A DNA stretch of 42,738 nt from S012-113 sp965368405 (lineage in GTDB: Bacteria; Bacteroidota; Bacteroidia; Cytophagales; Cyclobacteriaceae). Shown piece by piece: positions 1 to 8,560 of this stretch. Position 1 is the stretch's first letter, and each line of letters begins with the position of its first letter. The translations under genes were made by a program, and so were the position numbers. The notes under the pieces are model-generated. The model searched no databases and was not told the origin of the DNA. It saw only the letters and a list, made by a program, of their open reading frames with translations. Where the stretch lies: positions 1 to 42,738 of the forward strand of contig CBDUMS010000020.1 of NCBI GenBank assembly GCA_965368405.1, given 5' to 3'.

Positions 1-38
1 GCAACACCTACACCCATTAGAGGTTTTTTGTTCGCCAT
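1..38 (-). CDS. 5' end of an unidentified gene, cut by the window edge
   Basis: An ATG on the minus strand at 38-36 opens a frame reading MANKKPLMGVGV that runs off the window. It lies only 4 bp after the stop codon of the amidohydrolase gene on the same strand, so it would be the next gene in that transcript. Twelve codons are too few to name a family. The open frame and tight operon spacing support it as a gene, but it could be chance. Confidence 0.4.
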   Translation of the reverse strand, partial: MANKKPLMGVGV

Positions 39-42
39 AATA

Positions 43-3000
43 CTATTTTTTTATCCCTGGTACATTTATAGGAGCGGCCTGATGCCATTCAAATTTAGGT
101 GCACTTTTCTGTCTTGGATAAACCTCATCCAAGCTATCTCCCTTGTACAAACGACCATTCTTCATCACATAATTAACGGTATTCGTGTTTCTAATATTCT
201 CTAGTGGGTTAGCATCCATTATTACTAGGTCGGCTAGCTTTCCAGCTTCAATACTTCCTAAATCCTGTTCAAGACCAAGGGCCTCTGCACCTAGAATGGT
301 TGCTATTTTTAACGCGTTATGCGTTGAAATCCCACCAGACTGCATGCTCCAAAGTTCCCAATGATAGCCTAGCCCCTGAAGTTGTCCGTGTGATCCAACA
401 CCTGCTATTCCTCCCGCCTCCACAAGATCTTTTACAAAAACGGCATGATCTTCAAACACATGTTCTTCGTCCATAAACCAACCCGCATTACGTCTTCGCG
501 ATTTTGCATCAAGCTCTGACTTCGGGGTATAAAAGTTAATCTTTGGGTCTCCTTGTACATCCTCGGTCGCATAATAATAATTCTCTGCCCACGGACCACC
601 ATAAGACACCAGCAACGTAGGCGTGTAGGCTGTTTTAGATTCAGCAACGAAATCAATTACATCTTTGTATAAGGGATAAATTGGGAAAGAGTGTTCATGA
701 CCAGGATATCCGTCAAGGATTTGGGTCATATTCAGTTTAAAATCCAAGCCGCCCTCTGTGGTTGGCATTAGCTTCTGCTCCTTAGCAGCCATGATAATCC
801 ACTGACGATGTTGGCGGTTACCAGTTAGGTACATTTTAATGGTCTTGGTATTATAATATTCTGAATACTGTTTAAGAATATCTCTAGCTTGATCGAGGCT
901 TTTGATGTTATATGCCCAGAATCCAACACCTGGTCCTGTTGAATAAACTCTTGGCCCATAGAGCGAACCGGCATCCACCATATCAGCATAGGTAAGAACA
1001 TCGGTCGTTGCTGTTTGTGGGTCGCGCGTTGTGGTAACGCCGTACCCTAAATTTGCGGCATAGACCCAGACCTGATTGCGGTGAATTCCCCATGCGGGCC
1101 ACATATGGGCGTGGGTGTCAACGAAGCCGGGCGTGATCGTCTTACCTGACATATCCATTACCTCAACTTTCTTATCCACAGAAATACTGCCTGTAGCGCC
1201 AACTTGTTTAATGCGATTATTGACAATCAGAATGTCTCCATTTTCAAAGATTTCATCACCCTTCATCGTAATTACGCGAGCATTTTTAAGAAGCACTGAC
1301 CCTTCTGGTATATCTCGTTCCACTTCAACTTTTATACGAATTTCATCTGGCTGGTATCCTTTGTCCTCTTTTTTCTCATCGTCTGTTTTCTCAGCCTTCT
1401 CCTCCTTATCCTTCGCTTCTTTCTTCTCCTTCTCTAATTCTTTATTACGAGCATCAGCCGCAGGAATATCATAGGTAAAAAAAGCATTTCCGAGCGACCA
1501 ATAAACCTTTTGCGCATTCATACTCCAGCTGGCAAACTCACCACCGATTTTAGTAAGTTTTCTGGCAGGGAATGACGCTTTAGCCGCATCAGCAACATTA
1601 ATTGTAATGGTTTCACCTCCCACAACCGGTACCGTTACAGTATAGATTTCATTATTAATCTGCGCCAGCGCTTGGTCTCCTTCGGGAGCCATTCTAATTA
1701 CATCGGCAGTAGCTGGCTTCTTTTGTGGTTCAGAATAGGCTTCTTCCAACATATGGTTTTCCTCTCCTGCTATGCCAGATCCATAAGTAGTAATACCCGA
1801 TATCTTTATTAACTCCTTCTCGTCTGTCCCGTCCCACCGAACAGAAATCAATCCCTTAGAGTTACTGTAAAGAAAAACTCGGTCTTTCCCTTTTACAAAG
1901 TGTGGCACAGATCGACCTTTAGCTTTGTCGATTATAGTAATACTGCCACCATTCGAAGAAATCCAGCCGATTTCGTCTTGCATACCAAAGGTAAATGGCC
2001 CATCACCATCTCTAAATGTTTGTTTTGTGCCCTTCATAAAAACAATTCTACTGTTGGTAAAACTCCATGCGGGCTCGGTATATAAGGCGGGTTCAGATGT
2101 TATTCGAACAGGCTTGGCCTTGCCTTTTGTGTTTACTTTATAGATATGACCACCATCCGTTTCATGCCAGGTTACAAATGCCAGATAAGCGCCATCGGGG
2201 CTCCAGGTGGGCATAGCTTCGGTATAATCAAAGTTTGTAAGTCGTTTAGGTTTATTATCGCTAAAGCTCATTAGATATAACCTGTTAAGTGCCGTAAATG
2301 CAACTTGAGAACCATCGGGAGAAACCCTAGCATCACGGATTTGAGTGACCGTCATGGTTGGTTCATCACTTATCGGATAGTTAAATTTTAACTGAGGCCC
2401 TAGCTCTAAATCAACATTAACCTTGAATGGAATGTTGGTAGCATCACCTCCAGCCACAGGAATCTTATATATTTTGCCACCATAAGAAGCAACTAAGTGC
2501 TTGCTATCAGGGGTGAAAGACATTGCTGGTAAAACACCTAGTGGTGCTATAGATTCCTGTTCGTCGCGTTGAACAGGGTAAGCCAGCCATCGTTCATCTC
2601 CCGATTTTAAGTTTCTAGCCAATAAACCCGTATGTTCATTCCAGCGACTGCCATAAACCAACCAATTTCCATCGGGTGATAAAGTAGGTGCAAAGGCGGA
2701 GCCATAACGAGATGTTATTTGCTCTGTTTCACCAGTTTCGCGATCGTATCGTGCCAGTTGGTATTGTGGAAATTGCGCATTGTACTGCCATGCACCCCTT
2801 CTTGAGGAATAGTAAATATATCTTCCTGTACCATCAAAGGTGGGTTCTACTGTTTTTAAATTGTCGGGTTTCTTGATTAGCTGAGCGCCCGACCCACCAT
2901 CTCGATGATAGAGATAAAGCTTAAAGTTTCTAGTGCCCTTAGATACAACAATATACTTGCCATCGGGTGCCCATTCTGCCGACTGCATATTATGCGTATT

Positions 3001-3414
3001 GCCTTTGGTAAGCTGGGTAAACTCCTTGGTTTCTAAATCCATTATCCAGGCATTATTACCCCCACTTCTGTCTGAAAGAAATAAAAGCGATTTGCCATCG
3101 GGTGAGTATTTGGGATGTGAATCAAAAGCTAGACCTTCTGTAATACGTGTAGCCTCACCCCCTGTTATTGGCATTTGGTAAAGATCCCCGAGCATATCGA
3201 ATGCAATGGTGTTGCCGTCGGGGCTTATATCAAGAGATATCCAGGAGCCTTCATCAGTATTGATATTTATTTTTCGATCGGATTCAAGAGGCAGATCCTT
3301 CTTTTCTTTTTTCTCTGTGTTCGTACTATCGCTAGCCGTTTTGTCATCGTCTTGTGCAAATAAGTAGAGACTGGTGGCAAGAAGCACCGTGGCGCTTAAT
3401 AATAATTTCTTCAT
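43..3414 (-). CDS. Exported amidohydrolase with N-terminal PD40/TolB-like beta-propeller
   Basis: The 1123-residue product begins with a signal peptide (MKKLLLSATVLLATSLYLFA, then Q), so it acts outside the cytoplasm. Residues ~50-640 carry repeated blades of the S-P-D-G type (PD40/WD40-like propeller, as in TolB and prolyl-oligopeptidase-like proteins). A strongly charged Lys/Glu linker (~660-690) leads to a metal-dependent amidohydrolase domain with the THAH metal motif (His768, His770) and a C-terminal strand ending in a typical LADLVIMDANP motif. This two-part architecture is common in Bacteroidota and is usually annotated as amidohydrolase or imidazolonepropionase-like; the substrate is unknown. 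A peptide or cyclic amide substrate is an inference. A -7 element sits about 40 bp upstream and an unidentified frame follows 4 bp downstream. Length and both domains look intact. Confidence 0.9.
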   Translation of the reverse strand: MKKLLLSATVLLATSLYLFAQDDDKTASDSTNTEKKEKKDLPLESDRKININTDEGSWISLDISPDGNTIAFDMLGDLYQMPITGGEATRITEGLAFDSHPKYSPDGKSLLFLSDRSGGNNAWIMDLETKEFTQLTKGNTHNMQSAEWAPDGKYIVVSKGTRNFKLYLYHRDGGSGAQLIKKPDNLKTVEPTFDGTGRYIYYSSRRGAWQYNAQFPQYQLARYDRETGETEQITSRYGSAFAPTLSPDGNWLVYGSRWNEHTGLLARNLKSGDERWLAYPVQRDEQESIAPLGVLPAMSFTPDSKHLVASYGGKIYKIPVAGGDATNIPFKVNVDLELGPQLKFNYPISDEPTMTVTQIRDARVSPDGSQVAFTALNRLYLMSFSDNKPKRLTNFDYTEAMPTWSPDGAYLAFVTWHETDGGHIYKVNTKGKAKPVRITSEPALYTEPAWSFTNSRIVFMKGTKQTFRDGDGPFTFGMQDEIGWISSNGGSITIIDKAKGRSVPHFVKGKDRVFLYSNSKGLISVRWDGTDEKELIKISGITTYGSGIAGEENHMLEEAYSEPQKKPATADVIRMAPEGDQALAQINNEIYTVTVPVVGGETITINVADAAKASFPARKLTKIGGEFASWSMNAQKVYWSLGNAFFTYDIPAADARNKELEKEKKEAKDKEEKAEKTDDEKKEDKGYQPDEIRIKVEVERDIPEGSVLLKNARVITMKGDEIFENGDILIVNNRIKQVGATGSISVDKKVEVMDMSGKTITPGFVDTHAHMWPAWGIHRNQVWVYAANLGYGVTTTRDPQTATTDVLTYADMVDAGSLYGPRVYSTGPGVGFWAYNIKSLDQARDILKQYSEYYNTKTIKMYLTGNRQHRQWIIMAAKEQKLMPTTEGGLDFKLNMTQILDGYPGHEHSFPIYPLYKDVIDFVAESKTAYTPTLLVSYGGPWAENYYYATEDVQGDPKINFYTPKSELDAKSRRRNAGWFMDEEHVFEDHAVFVKDLVEAGGIAGVGSHGQLQGLGYHWELWSMQSGGISTHNALKIATILGAEALGLEQDLGSIEAGKLADLVIMDANPLENIRNTNTVNYVMKNGRLYKGDSLDEVYPRQKSAPKFEWHQAAPINVPGIKK

Positions 3415-3452
3415 GGTGTAGGTTGATTAGTATTTTCCTTTTGGCGTGATCT

Positions 3453-3460
3453 CAAAAGTA
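3453..3460 (-). promoter_or_regulatory. -7 promoter element for the amidohydrolase
   Basis: The minus strand reads TACTTTTG, an exact match to the Bacteroidota -7 consensus TAnnTTTG. It lies 38 bp before the ATG at 3414, giving a predicted leader of about 30 nt. No clear -33 TTTG was seen at the usual spacing. Confidence 0.45.
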
Positions 3461-3479
3461 TAGAAATAATTGAGGATTG

Positions 3480-4013
3480 CTAGCCCTTTGACTGATCGTA
3501 AGCCATTCTCATATAGTCTGTAACTTCCTTATCTACGTCCGACACATCGGTTAATTGAATACGATGGCTACACATTGTCCCAAAAGGGCCTGATGTCTCC
3601 AAGCGTCCTTCGGGTTCTATATCCTTTAGTTTTAAGCCGAGATCGATACGTGTTTTTGTCGTTGGTTGAATGAGCACAAACTGCTTTTTAGTTCTTAAGC
3701 TAACACTGGATTTCTTAGGTGCAATTTCAATATCATCTCCAAAGTTATTAAGTTCATTGAGGAGTTTAACATAGATCATTAATAGGTTTTCTTTGCCTTT
3801 GTATTGATTATTAACCAATTCCTTGGCATCCATAGAGCCCGCATCGGATTTCAACGTTTTTAAGGCCACGAAGTTGGCATAACCATGAGTGAGGCCATGT
3901 TCTTCTTTTAGAAATTTAAGAATTTGGCCATGCTTTTCGAAACCAGATTGCTTCGCAATTCCTATCCAAGTATTTAAATCTTTACCTGTTTTCTCTTTTA
4001 GCGACTCCTCCAT
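3480..4013 (-). CDS. DUF4287/DUF5655 domain protein
   Basis: The 177-residue soluble protein has two recognisable parts. The N-terminal ~60 residues resemble DUF4287 (KTGKDLNTWI, then a helix-rich segment with HGLTHGYANFVAL). Residues ~85-175 resemble DUF5655, a small domain predicted to be DNA- or nucleic-acid-associated, with the stretch SLRTKKQFVLIQP. No signal peptide or catalytic motif is visible, and the molecular function of both families is unknown. It is 24 bp downstream of the acyl-CoA synthetase gene on the same strand and may be cotranscribed with it, although no functional link is evident. The ATG at 4013 gives a start consistent with the family length. Confidence 0.8.
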   Translation of the reverse strand: MEESLKEKTGKDLNTWIGIAKQSGFEKHGQILKFLKEEHGLTHGYANFVALKTLKSDAGSMDAKELVNNQYKGKENLLMIYVKLLNELNNFGDDIEIAPKKSSVSLRTKKQFVLIQPTTKTRIDLGLKLKDIEPEGRLETSGPFGTMCSHRIQLTDVSDVDKEVTDYMRMAYDQSKG

Positions 4014-4037
4014 AAAATGGTAGTTTTAACCTTGTCA

Positions 4038-5681
4038 TTAATGTTCGTAAATCACATGCTCCTCGTGCTCAAACCACTCCTTATACATGGGCATGTGTAT
4101 CTTCTCCACTTGATTACGCTTAACTTTTAACGTTGGTGTAAGTAATCCGTTTTCAACAGTCCAGTCTTCTTTCATTATTACCACTTTTTGAACTTTTTCG
4201 TGCTTCTCTAAGTGCTTGTTAACTTCTGCTACCGTTTTCGCTAACCCTTCCTCAACTATTTTATCTCCTTTTGCCCTGCCTGATTCAGAGGTGATAACTA
4301 AGGCAATTGGTTGCGGGATACCCATGCCTACGAGGCAAATTTGCTCGATATCATTATTCTTTAAAAGCTCTAGTTCTATAGGGGCCGGCGAAATATATTT
4401 TCCCTTGTCCGTTTTGAACTGGTCCTTAACACGGCCCGTGATAAATAAATATCCATCATGGTCATATTCGCCTATATCTCCTGTTTTCAAATAACCCTCT
4501 TCATCGAACATTTCTGCCGTAAGTTCGGGCTCCTTATAGTATCCCTTCATTAGGGCATCGCTCTTAATACAAATCTCGCCCTCCGCCGAAAGCTTAGCCT
4601 TAATACTGGGTAAAGGTCTGCCTACTGAACCATTTTTGTTGCTATCGACTAAGTTATAATGCGATAGAATACAGTCTTCGGTCATTCCATAACATTGGTG
4701 AATGGTAATCCCCAGTTTTTGAAACCATTCCTGCACTGATACTGCGATTGGAGCTGCACCGGATGCGCAGAATACCGCATCCGATAAACCTAACTTGGCG
4801 ACTATTTTTTTCTTTATGAGGCCACCTAAAATCGGAATACTCAACAAGGTGCTAAGTTTTTTCTGCGGCATCTTTTCAAGGATCTTTTCCTGAAATTTCG
4901 ACCAAATACGAGGTACTGCAAAGAAAAGGTGCGGTTGAGCCTTTTCTAGATCTGCCGCGAAAGTATCTAACGATTCCGGGAAGGAGAAGGTAACGCCAAT
5001 ATAGACCCCATAAATTTCCACAGCAATTCGTTCTGCTACATGCGATAACGGTAAATATGAAAAGAAGCGCGCTTCCTGAGGCATTTTGATCAATTCTTTT
5101 GCGTTTTTAACGGTAAGGATCATATTACCGGAGGTGTGCATAACCCCCTTCGGTTTTCCCGTTGTGCCCGAGGTATACATAATTGTCACCAGGTCATCCG
5201 GCTGCTGCTCATAAGGTTCGGCAAGTGGCTCTGTAGAATCGACAATGCTTTCCCAGGTATACTCTTCTGTTATGCCGTACGTGGCAACTCCTATTTTTTT
5301 AATATTTTGAATACCCTTTTTCTGCTCTTCATAATTATCAAGTTTGCCTACAAAGATTGCACTCGATTCACTGTGTTCCAGAATTAACTGAATGGACTCT
5401 GAATTTAGGGTAGGATAAATAGGAATTGATATATGGCCTGCCATCATGATGGCCAAGTCTGCCATAATCCAATGTGCGCAATTCTTTGAAAGAATGGCAA
5501 CTTTACTTTTCTCTTCCAGACCCATGGTGGATAAAGCCGTAGCAATTTTCCTGATCTCCTGGCCTGCCTCTTGATAGGTATATTGTTTTATAGAGCCCGG
5601 CAATGGCTGATTAAACATAATTCGATCGGGAGTGTTTGACTCCCAATGTAAAAAAGCTTCGAGCGTTGAATCAAATGTCAT
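4038..5681 (-). CDS. Long-chain acyl-CoA synthetase (AMP-binding)
   Basis: The 547-residue enzyme belongs to the ANL adenylating superfamily and resembles long-chain fatty acyl-CoA ligases. It would activate fatty acids with ATP and CoA in the cytoplasm. Visible motifs are the phosphate-binding loop YTSGTTGKPKG (169-179), the adenine motif YGMTED, and the hinge region YLKTGDIG followed by GRVKDQFKTDKGKYISP, a pattern typical of FACL members. It is slightly shorter than the ~590-600 residues of many bacterial long-chain ligases but contains all core motifs. No membrane segment is obvious. The gene lies 58 bp after the ACC-deaminase-like gene and 24 bp before the DUF4287 gene on the same strand. 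An imperfect -7-like element is present around 5719-5726 on the minus strand. Substrate chain length cannot be told from sequence. Confidence 0.92.
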   Translation of the reverse strand: MTFDSTLEAFLHWESNTPDRIMFNQPLPGSIKQYTYQEAGQEIRKIATALSTMGLEEKSKVAILSKNCAHWIMADLAIMMAGHISIPIYPTLNSESIQLILEHSESSAIFVGKLDNYEEQKKGIQNIKKIGVATYGITEEYTWESIVDSTEPLAEPYEQQPDDLVTIMYTSGTTGKPKGVMHTSGNMILTVKNAKELIKMPQEARFFSYLPLSHVAERIAVEIYGVYIGVTFSFPESLDTFAADLEKAQPHLFFAVPRIWSKFQEKILEKMPQKKLSTLLSIPILGGLIKKKIVAKLGLSDAVFCASGAAPIAVSVQEWFQKLGITIHQCYGMTEDCILSHYNLVDSNKNGSVGRPLPSIKAKLSAEGEICIKSDALMKGYYKEPELTAEMFDEEGYLKTGDIGEYDHDGYLFITGRVKDQFKTDKGKYISPAPIELELLKNNDIEQICLVGMGIPQPIALVITSESGRAKGDKIVEEGLAKTVAEVNKHLEKHEKVQKVVIMKEDWTVENGLLTPTLKVKRNQVEKIHMPMYKEWFEHEEHVIYEH

Positions 5682-5739
5682 AATTACTTGATGTTATAAC
5701 TATTAAAAATCTGAATATACGAAAATATGCAACTTCAAT

Positions 5740-6663
5740 TCAAATATTAATCAGATTATTAAATCGCTGATTAAACCCTTTGATCCCTTGCAAACCACCA
5801 GTATGGATGGCGAGAACCCGTGCCTCTGATGGAAAAAAGCCTTTTGTAATCATGTCTACGGTCGCAAAAAATGCCTTTCCTGTATAGACAGGATCGAGTG
5901 GTATCCGATATTTAGCATTGAAAGAATTAATAAAATCTACCAATGTAGCATCAAACTTTGCGTATCCTCCAAAATGATAATCGAGATTGATTTCCCAGTT
6001 AGAAAGATGTTCGAGATTTAGCTTCTCAAGCCAACCATTAATAATTTCCGTATGGAAATCGCCCTTGAGTACTGAGACACCTACTGTTCTTGCATTATCT
6101 TCCAATCCGGCAATTACGCCAGTAGCTGTGCCCGCTGTGCCGCAAGCAAGCAGGACATAGTCATATGGTTCCTCTAAGCTCGTAATAATTTCAGCAGCAC
6201 CTTTTATCGCCATAGCGTTAGTACCTCCTTCGGGAATTAGATAAAACGAACCATACCTATCATGCAAAGTTTCAATAAACGCAGCCTCGTCCTTTTTTCG
6301 GTAGGTGGTTCGATCGATATAATGAAGCTCCATCCCAAGATTTACTGCTGCATTAAGTGTGGGGTTTAGGGGTAGGTGCTCTTCGCCGCGGATAAGTCCG
6401 ATACTTTTAAAGTTATAATGATTTGCAGCACCTGCAACCGCATGAATATGGTTTGAATAAGCCCCACCAAAAGTTAATAAGGTTTTTATTCCCTGCTTCT
6501 TCGCCTCCTTAAGATTATACTTAAGTTTCCGCCACTTATTGCCCGATATAACCGGATGGATCAAGTCTTCGCGCTTAATGAATAGGCGTACATTCTTCGG
6601 ATTTTCATCAAGCGAAATTTCCTGAATAATGGGTTCTTGATACAAATTCATCTTCTCGCCCAA
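5740..6663 (-). CDS. PLP-dependent ACC deaminase / D-cysteine desulfhydrase family enzyme
   Basis: The 307-residue fold-II PLP enzyme carries the lysine motif SGNKWRKLKYN (Lys43 as Schiff-base lysine) and the downstream FGGAYSNHIHA substrate/phosphate loop. The family contains 1-aminocyclopropane-1-carboxylate deaminases and D-cysteine desulfhydrases. Most Bacteroidota members are annotated only at family level, and D-cysteine desulfhydrase is the more likely activity, which is an inference. Two starts are possible, MGEKMN at 6663 or the internal ATG at 6651. The second leaves room for the divergent promoter region, because the neighbouring pseudouridine synthase gene starts only 22 bp away in the opposite direction. 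Confidence 0.85.
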   Translation of the reverse strand: MGEKMNLYQEPIIQEISLDENPKNVRLFIKREDLIHPVISGNKWRKLKYNLKEAKKQGIKTLLTFGGAYSNHIHAVAGAANHYNFKSIGLIRGEEHLPLNPTLNAAVNLGMELHYIDRTTYRKKDEAAFIETLHDRYGSFYLIPEGGTNAMAIKGAAEIITSLEEPYDYVLLACGTAGTATGVIAGLEDNARTVGVSVLKGDFHTEIINGWLEKLNLEHLSNWEINLDYHFGGYAKFDATLVDFINSFNAKYRIPLDPVYTGKAFFATVDMITKGFFPSEARVLAIHTGGLQGIKGFNQRFNNLINI

Positions 6664-6670
6664 ATTACGA

Positions 6671-6678
6671 TATCTTTG
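6671..6678 (+). promoter_or_regulatory. -7 promoter element of the pseudouridine synthase gene
   Basis: TATCTTTG matches the Bacteroidota -7 consensus TAnnTTTG exactly. Only 7 bases separate it from the ATG at 6686, so the expected transcription start lies within about 3 nt of the start codon and the mRNA would be nearly leaderless. It sits in the 22-bp gap between two divergent genes. Confidence 0.55.
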
Positions 6679-6685
6679 TGATTAA

Positions 6686-7708
6686 ATGGAAGAAGAAGAA
6701 TATCAGGAAGATCAGGATGAACTCTTTGAGCATCATAAGATCATTGCCGACCCAAACCAATCGCCATTAAGGCTTGATAAATACCTGATTGATCGACTCC
6801 CAAACGTTTCGCGCAATCGCGTTCAGTCTGGAATTAAGGATGAATTTGTTAAGGTTAATGAGCTGCCGGTTAAGGCCAATTATAAGGTACGACCTGGCGA
6901 CAGCATAACTATTTCCTTACCGCAACCGCCTCGCGATACAGAGGTTGTTCCAGAGGATATCCCCTTAAATATTGTCTACGAAGACAAGGATTTGCTAGTG
7001 GTGAATAAACCTGCAGGAATGGTAGTCCATCCGGCCTATCAGAATTGGACCGGAACTTTGGTAAATGCCTTAACCTACCATTTTAATAACTTGCCCGAGA
7101 TGGCGGGCAATGAAGGTCGACCCGGGCTGGTACATCGAATTGATAAAGACACCTCCGGGCTTTTAGTAATTGCTAAATCCGAAAAGGCTATGACAGGCCT
7201 GGCCAAGCAATTTTTTGATCACTCGATCGATCGAACCTATATGGCCCTGGTTTGGGGAGAACCCGCAGAGGCAGAGACCGTAGATGTTAACCTTGGTAGA
7301 AGCCTAAAAGATCGCAGGATTACGGCGCCTTTTCCGGAGGGAGATTTTGGCAGAAGAGCCGTAACCCATTTTAAAACCTTAGAGTACCTACGATATGTGT
7401 CGCTTATTGAGTGCAAATTAGAAACGGGCCGTACTCATCAGATTCGAGCCCATTTAAAATATATAGGTCACCCACTGTTTAATGACGCAACCTATGGCGG
7501 TGACATTATTGTAAAAGGAACCCAGTTTTCTAAGTATAAAAGTTTTGTGCAAAACTGTTTCAAAGTGATTCCAAGACAAGCCCTGCACGCAAAATCGCTG
7601 GGGTTTATTCATCCTGTTACAAAAGAAAAAATGTTTTTCGATTCGGAGCTACCGGATGACCTAAGTGAGGTTTTGGAGAAATGGAGAAATTACGTACAAC
7701 ATCACTAA
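6686..7708 (+). CDS. RluA/RluD-family 23S rRNA pseudouridine synthase
   Basis: The 340-residue protein has an S4 RNA-binding domain (~28-75, with RLDKYLIDRLPNVSRNRVQ) followed by the RluA-type catalytic domain. The family active-site motif HRIDKDTSGL spans 150-159 with Asp153 as the catalytic aspartate, and the RTHQIRAHLKYIGHPLFND motif follows. This arrangement matches RluD-like enzymes that isomerise uridines in 23S rRNA; the precise target sites cannot be read from sequence. An acidic N-terminal extension (MEEEEYQEDQDE) precedes the S4 domain. It is transcribed divergently from the ACC-deaminase-like gene with an almost leaderless promoter arrangement. Confidence 0.92.
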   Translation: MEEEEYQEDQDELFEHHKIIADPNQSPLRLDKYLIDRLPNVSRNRVQSGIKDEFVKVNELPVKANYKVRPGDSITISLPQPPRDTEVVPEDIPLNIVYEDKDLLVVNKPAGMVVHPAYQNWTGTLVNALTYHFNNLPEMAGNEGRPGLVHRIDKDTSGLLVIAKSEKAMTGLAKQFFDHSIDRTYMALVWGEPAEAETVDVNLGRSLKDRRITAPFPEGDFGRRAVTHFKTLEYLRYVSLIECKLETGRTHQIRAHLKYIGHPLFNDATYGGDIIVKGTQFSKYKSFVQNCFKVIPRQALHAKSLGFIHPVTKEKMFFDSELPDDLSEVLEKWRNYVQHH

Positions 7709-7772
7709 GCGAAGAAAAGCGTACCAAATTAAGGTATAACCCTGTAATTTTCCCTTTGGTTAAAGTACTAGC

Positions 7773-8480
7773 TTATCCTGGTTTATCATAAAACCAGAGT
7801 TTATGTGTTATAAAAAATTGCAGTCTATGGTTAACAGAGCCCTTTCTGAAAACTGCCAAATAACCTAATTGTAAGTTGAGGTTATCGGTAAACTGGTAGC
7901 CCCCAGCAAGATAAACTCGATTTTGACTAAAATTAAATGCGGGCTCCGTATCAATCATCATTTCATTAAAAACATTAGCAAAAACTGTTCCCTTGCTCAA
8001 TTTAACGCCATTTAGCGGAATAGTAGCTTGAATCCTGTAGCGCATACGCTGCAATTTATTCTTATTAACGGTTCGAAATTCATATCGATAGCGGTGTTGT
8101 AAATGCACTCTGTCAATAGTTTGAAAAACTAGTGTTTGTAAGGTTATCCTAAACTCTTCGGACACCACCCGATCTTCAGGAATTTCGCTGTAATTCCAAG
8201 ACTTATGGTACTCTAAACCGAGACCCGGCTGGACATTTTTATTTAAATTATAGGTTAAATACGGCCTAAAAAAAAACGTCTCTGGGTTGCTCAAAACTTC
8301 ATAGGTCCGTAATTGCGACTCAAAAAAAATCTCGAACTGAGGGGTGAATTTGAAAAAGCCATTATAGATATACCAGCTACCAAGTTTGTCAGATGAATCC
8401 TGAGCCTGACTTAAATGAGCTGTAAAAAGCAGTACCAGTGTCGCTGCGGCTCTAATTGAAGAAGTAAATGCTTTATCCAT
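7773..8480 (-). CDS. DUF2490 outer-membrane beta-barrel protein (copy 2)
   Basis: The 235-residue protein has a signal peptide (cleavage after ...AHLSQA, before Q) and a body of alternating amphipathic strands rich in Tyr and Phe, ending in aromatic residues as beta-barrels do. The segments LGSWYIYNGF, PGLGLEYHKSWNY and EEFRITLQTLVFQ fit DUF2490, a family of predicted outer-membrane proteins. It is clearly related to the next gene upstream (8561-9283), sharing HRYRYEF and LQRMRYR patterns, and the two form a tandem pair. It has its own promoter in the 80-bp gap. The function is unknown, and no ligand or pore role can be assigned. Confidence 0.85.
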   Translation of the reverse strand: MDKAFTSSIRAAATLVLLFTAHLSQAQDSSDKLGSWYIYNGFFKFTPQFEIFFESQLRTYEVLSNPETFFFRPYLTYNLNKNVQPGLGLEYHKSWNYSEIPEDRVVSEEFRITLQTLVFQTIDRVHLQHRYRYEFRTVNKNKLQRMRYRIQATIPLNGVKLSKGTVFANVFNEMMIDTEPAFNFSQNRVYLAGGYQFTDNLNLQLGYLAVFRKGSVNHRLQFFITHKLWFYDKPG

Positions 8481-8503
8481 TATGTCCTAGAGAATGTATG
8501 GAT

Positions 8504-8534
8504 CAAATTTATGCGAACGATTTGATTAAATCAA
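8504..8534 (-). promoter_or_regulatory. Complete -33/-7 promoter before the second DUF2490 gene
   Basis: On the minus strand a TTG (complement of 8532-8534) is followed after 20 bases by TAAATTTG (complement of 8504-8511). This is the best match in the window to the two-part Bacteroidota promoter (TTTG, 19-21 bases, TAnnTTTG). It lies 23 bp before the ATG at 8480, so the two DUF2490 paralogues can be expressed separately. Confidence 0.6.
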
Positions 8535-8560
8535 TTGGCTGGTATGGATAGCTTCTTGTT

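Noticed and set aside
1115..1474. Plus-strand open frame of 119 codons within the amidohydrolase gene
   Set aside because: It is antisense to the charged linker of a well-supported gene and shows Ser-rich low-complexity translation typical of a reverse frame.
7709..7772. Possible terminator with ACCAAA and TTTGGT arms between the pseudouridine synthase and DUF2490 genes
   Set aside because: The stem is short and imperfect with no T-tract, so I do not list it as a terminator.
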